Shown here: positions 61,607 to 64,000 of the stretch, in pieces
How the letters are laid out: the number at the start of each line of letters is the position of its first letter
Numbering within the stretch: position 1 is the first letter of the stretch
From: JAPPOI01 sp028818055
Lineage (GTDB): Bacteria > Pseudomonadota > Alphaproteobacteria > Rhodobacterales > Rhodobacteraceae
Length of the DNA stretch: 64,000 nt
Reading direction: 5' to 3'
NCBI GenBank assembly: GCA_965267405.1
Contig: OZ253954.1
Location: 2,852,001-2,916,000 of the forward strand
Notes under the pieces: generated by a model
Seen by the model: the letters and a program-made list of their open reading frames with translations, nothing else
Told to the model about the DNA's origin: nothing
Databases searched by the model: none
Program-made: the position numbers and the translations under genes

Positions 61607-63658
61607 TCATGGGACATCAGAAATTGCCTTCAGTAGTGCGTCACGAGCGTCTGAATAGAACTGAATATCCACCCTAGTTGCCATATCATCGGACAAGTCG
61701 AACAGCTGACGCCTACATGCAACCGGCATTAAGACCGCTGTCGCTCCCTTTTCGACTGCGATCTCCACCATCTCCACGGGGTTGTGAAGCGTTTCGATCG
61801 ACCCCCCGAGATTGACCTCACCCACAATTACAAGGCCGCCGCGCGTAGTCTTCTTCAATAGAGCGGTACAAAGAGCGACGAGCGCCGCAACGCCAGTCTT
61901 TGAGCCAGTCTTTGCAGCATCAAAGGCCCTAAGTTGAACGGAAAATTCGTGATGACGTGGATCTTTGTCTCCTACTAACTGAGGAGCTCGCGCATAGAGG
62001 TTTTGTTCGGCATACCCGATGCTCTCTTTGAAAGCCGCAGGAACGGGTTTGTTCAGTATCCGCACTCCAGAGCCGGGGCCTTCATTGACTTCAATTCGGA
62101 ACAATCCCGGGTGTTCCGCTTCGCCTCCTGGCCCAACTGTCCAAACTTGGCCGGGTTCGAGTGGATCACCTGCGATACTGTTGTCATTCTGTAACTCAGG
62201 CGTTGAAACAAATTTTTCGACCCCATCGTCTCCCATTGTGTAGCTGAAATGAGTGTTTCGGAACTCCGCTGCACCCACACGCTTCTGTTGTTCTTTCACT
62301 CGGCGACGCGCTTCAAGCGCAATCCTAACTGCCCACTCGATATCCTCGTCACTTACGCCATTCGCCGTCGGATAAAGAAGCTTAAGGAGCCCGCTTGCCG
62401 TTTTATTCACGGCATTTGTGTCTCGTCCAGACAATGCCCCTCCAAAATAAACTCTTCCCTGAAGCGAACCAACGCGGCTTTCGTTGCGCAGCTGGCTCCA
62501 ACATTCCGAGAGAAAGTCACTTACTAGGGCAAAATGTGAAGTTAGAAGACCCTTATTGATTTTTGGCACATCCCAACCGGGCAAGAAGGCATGGATCCGA
62601 TCCATGAAAGCGGTGTCGTCCTTCATCTCTGGAGGCAGAGGGCCGAAAAGGTGCCCGACGCGCTGTTGGTGCTCGACATCGACATCGAAATTTCCAACCA
62701 GAACGATGCTTCCATCGGCGCGAATGCTTTCTTTCCCTCGGCTGAACTCTCCTGACTCCATGTAGCCTTTCATGATGTTGACGCCGTCTTTCTGATCGAA
62801 AGACACGCCTGAGACCTCATCAAAACAAACAACATCATACTGGCAGACAAGACCGCGTTGCCCATTTGAATTGTTAACGAACATTTTGGCTACAGTGGCT
62901 TTTCCGCCCGATATCAAATGTGCGTAGGGTGAAACTTGTTGAAACAGGTGGCTTTTGCCGGTTCCTCTTGGGCCAAGCTCGACCATGTTATAGTTGCGCT
63001 CAACGAATGGCACCATGCGCAGCATAACTGCGTCCTTTTGGCGCTCTGTCAGGTCTCGAGGTTCCAAGCCAATTGAGCGCAGCAGGAAGTCTTTCCACTC
63101 AGAAGTGCTGAACGTTTGTCGCGCTTTCGCAAGATCGCCGAGCACGTCCCGCTTAGAGAGTTGAATTTCCCGTAAGGCCGTAATTCCGAAGGGACGTCCC
63201 TTACTTTCTTGTGCGATCGACGCGTCATAGTTCAGCGTTACCTCGGCGTAGAACCCTCCCGTCAGCATTCGCTCATGTTCCTGAATCTGCTCAGGATTGA
63301 TCCGCACGTCTGTCAGCCTCAAGCTTGGAAGTGAAGCAACGTAGGAGTCTGTTTTGGCGTCCAGCCTCGCGGTAATTATATCAATTATTTTGACGCTACC
63401 CTCTTCACGGGCCCGAGCCTTAAAGAGCTCCTCTTCACCGGCGCGAACCGTTCGTGATTTCAACTGCCGTTCAACAATCTCCAAGCCTTCTTCGATTTCT
63501 TCTGGATCAATGCTGGCACAATATCTGCCGAGCAAGAACTCTACCACATAAGTCGGCACCGGATACTGTCGGCTGAAGGTTCGGACTAGATCCTTTCGAA
63601 CGAGGTAGCCATCGAGGCTTGCTGCCGCTTTTCGGTCAATGTCGTCAAGCTCGATCAT
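61607..63658 (-). CDS. brxL: BREX system Lon-like ATPase BrxL
   Basis: A 683-residue AAA+ protein of the BREX phage-defence system. The N-terminal part (ASLDGYLVRKDLVRTF, PTYVVEFLLGRYCAS) is BrxL-specific. The AAA core has Walker A GPRGTGKSH (around 227-235) and VVCFDEVSGV. The C-terminal Lon-like domain has TGVAALVALCTALLKKTTRGG and VGEVNLGGSIE. BrxL forms ring-shaped DNA-bound multimers. The start overlaps the stop of the upstream gene (ATGA). Confidence 0.95.
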   Translation of the reverse strand: MIELDDIDRKAAASLDGYLVRKDLVRTFSRQYPVPTYVVEFLLGRYCASIDPEEIEEGLEIVERQLKSRTVRAGEEELFKARAREEGSVKIIDIITARLDAKTDSYVASLPSLRLTDVRINPEQIQEHERMLTGGFYAEVTLNYDASIAQESKGRPFGITALREIQLSKRDVLGDLAKARQTFSTSEWKDFLLRSIGLEPRDLTERQKDAVMLRMVPFVERNYNMVELGPRGTGKSHLFQQVSPYAHLISGGKATVAKMFVNNSNGQRGLVCQYDVVCFDEVSGVSFDQKDGVNIMKGYMESGEFSRGKESIRADGSIVLVGNFDVDVEHQQRVGHLFGPLPPEMKDDTAFMDRIHAFLPGWDVPKINKGLLTSHFALVSDFLSECWSQLRNESRVGSLQGRVYFGGALSGRDTNAVNKTASGLLKLLYPTANGVSDEDIEWAVRIALEARRRVKEQQKRVGAAEFRNTHFSYTMGDDGVEKFVSTPELQNDNSIAGDPLEPGQVWTVGPGGEAEHPGLFRIEVNEGPGSGVRILNKPVPAAFKESIGYAEQNLYARAPQLVGDKDPRHHEFSVQLRAFDAAKTGSKTGVAALVALCTALLKKTTRGGLVIVGEVNLGGSIETLHNPVEMVEIAVEKGATAVLMPVACRRQLFDLSDDMATRVDIQFYSDARDALLKAISDVP

Positions 63659-64000
63659 TTACCTTCTCCGCCAATATCTATCGTTACTTGGCCGACAGTT
63701 GCGCCTAATCCGTCAACAATGACCAGTGTCGCTTTGGCCCCTTCAAGGTCCTCGTTTTCGACGACGACTGATGCTGACCCCGAGGCTGCAAAAGGCTTTG
63801 ATTTTACGACAACGGAGCTCCCCGGGTCAGCTGGTCGTTGGCGAATATCGAGCGTCAGAGTTTCATCGGGAACAGCGAGCACAACTGTGCAGCGCAGTCC
63901 CTTCCAAACAACGTCTGAGATTTCGACGTTCGTCTCTTTGGCGTTCGATGAGGGCTTCACTTGCAAGTGAAGGGTCAGACACTCTTGGAGGCTCAATCCT
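63655..64000 (-). CDS. C-terminal end of an upstream BREX gene, probably PglZ (partial)
   Basis: The minus-strand frame is open from the window edge to TGA at 63655-63657, about 115 codons; its true start lies outside. It reads as an Ig-like or beta-sandwich domain (VEISDVVWKGLRCTVVLAV, LTLDIRQRPADPGSSVVV, GATVGQVTIDIGG). In BREX loci pglZ usually precedes brxL, and some PglZ proteins end in such a domain. Identity as PglZ is inferred from position. Confidence 0.6.
   Translation of the reverse strand, partial: GLSLQECLTLHLQVKPSSNAKETNVEISDVVWKGLRCTVVLAVPDETLTLDIRQRPADPGSSVVVKSKPFAASGSASVVVENEDLEGAKATLVIVDGLGATVGQVTIDIGGEGK

Overview
The window is chromosomal DNA from an alphaproteobacterium, most likely of the Rhodobacterales (Roseobacter/Rhodobacter group). 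The pointers are the trgA-trgB-cysK order known from Rhodobacter sphaeroides, the glnB-glnA pair, high-GC codon use, and a lambda-like prophage whose tail genes resemble those of Rhodobacterales phages and gene transfer agents.

Region 1 (1-11,118) is ordinary core genome. It holds a DUF481 outer-membrane protein (cut by the window edge), a small lipoprotein, a LysR regulator, glnA and glnB, a small secreted protein broken by an in-frame amber codon, bifunctional NAD(P)HX epimerase/dehydratase, cyclopropane-fatty-acid synthase, trgA, trgB, cysK, an alanyl-tRNA editing protein and tRNA-Ser(GGA).

Region 2 (about 11,120-25,950) begins right after the tRNA and is accessory DNA. It carries a 1,999-residue protein joining a DEDD exonuclease-like domain, a RecQ helicase and a UvrD helicase. 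Next come a MITE-like remnant and a leftward cassette of ssb, an HTH protein, a large serine recombinase, a DUF2924 protein and a small ORF. Last is a divergent XRE regulator facing a tightly coupled three-gene operon: C2H2 zinc-finger protein, coiled-coil protein, and Hsp70-like ATPase with a C-terminal Cys cluster. I do not recognise this operon as a named system; it is the best candidate for something new.

Region 3 (about 26,000-59,521) is a nearly complete siphophage-type prophage. In order: LexA/S24-type repressor; early genes; a recombination and replication module (Sak4-like ATPase, SSB-like protein, Cas4-like nuclease, primase-helicase, RuvC-like resolvase); an array of 11-bp repeats that may be an origin or operator; a ParB-methyltransferase fusion; lambda-type packaging and head genes (terminase pair, gpW-like, portal, ClpP-like protease, gpD, gpE); tail genes, including a G/GT-type chaperone with a classic -1 slippery heptamer; a tail-tip protein with an inserted von Willebrand A domain; and lysis genes (M15 endolysin with a membrane segment, overlapping spanin pair). 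A lower-GC gene with a HEPN-like R-N-x3-H motif sits as a moron among the tail genes.

Region 4 (59,597-64,000), on the minus strand, is the 3' end of a BREX-type defence locus: the end of a probable PglZ, BrxL, and a DUF262/HNH protein. The locus runs out of the window to the right.

Taken together, a housekeeping segment ends at a tRNA. Beyond it lies a defence and mobile-element hotspot: helicase fusion, recombinase cassette, Hsp70 operon, prophage and BREX. No tyrosine integrase is visible. The serine recombinase is the only candidate for mobilising the prophage, but I could not define att sites by eye.
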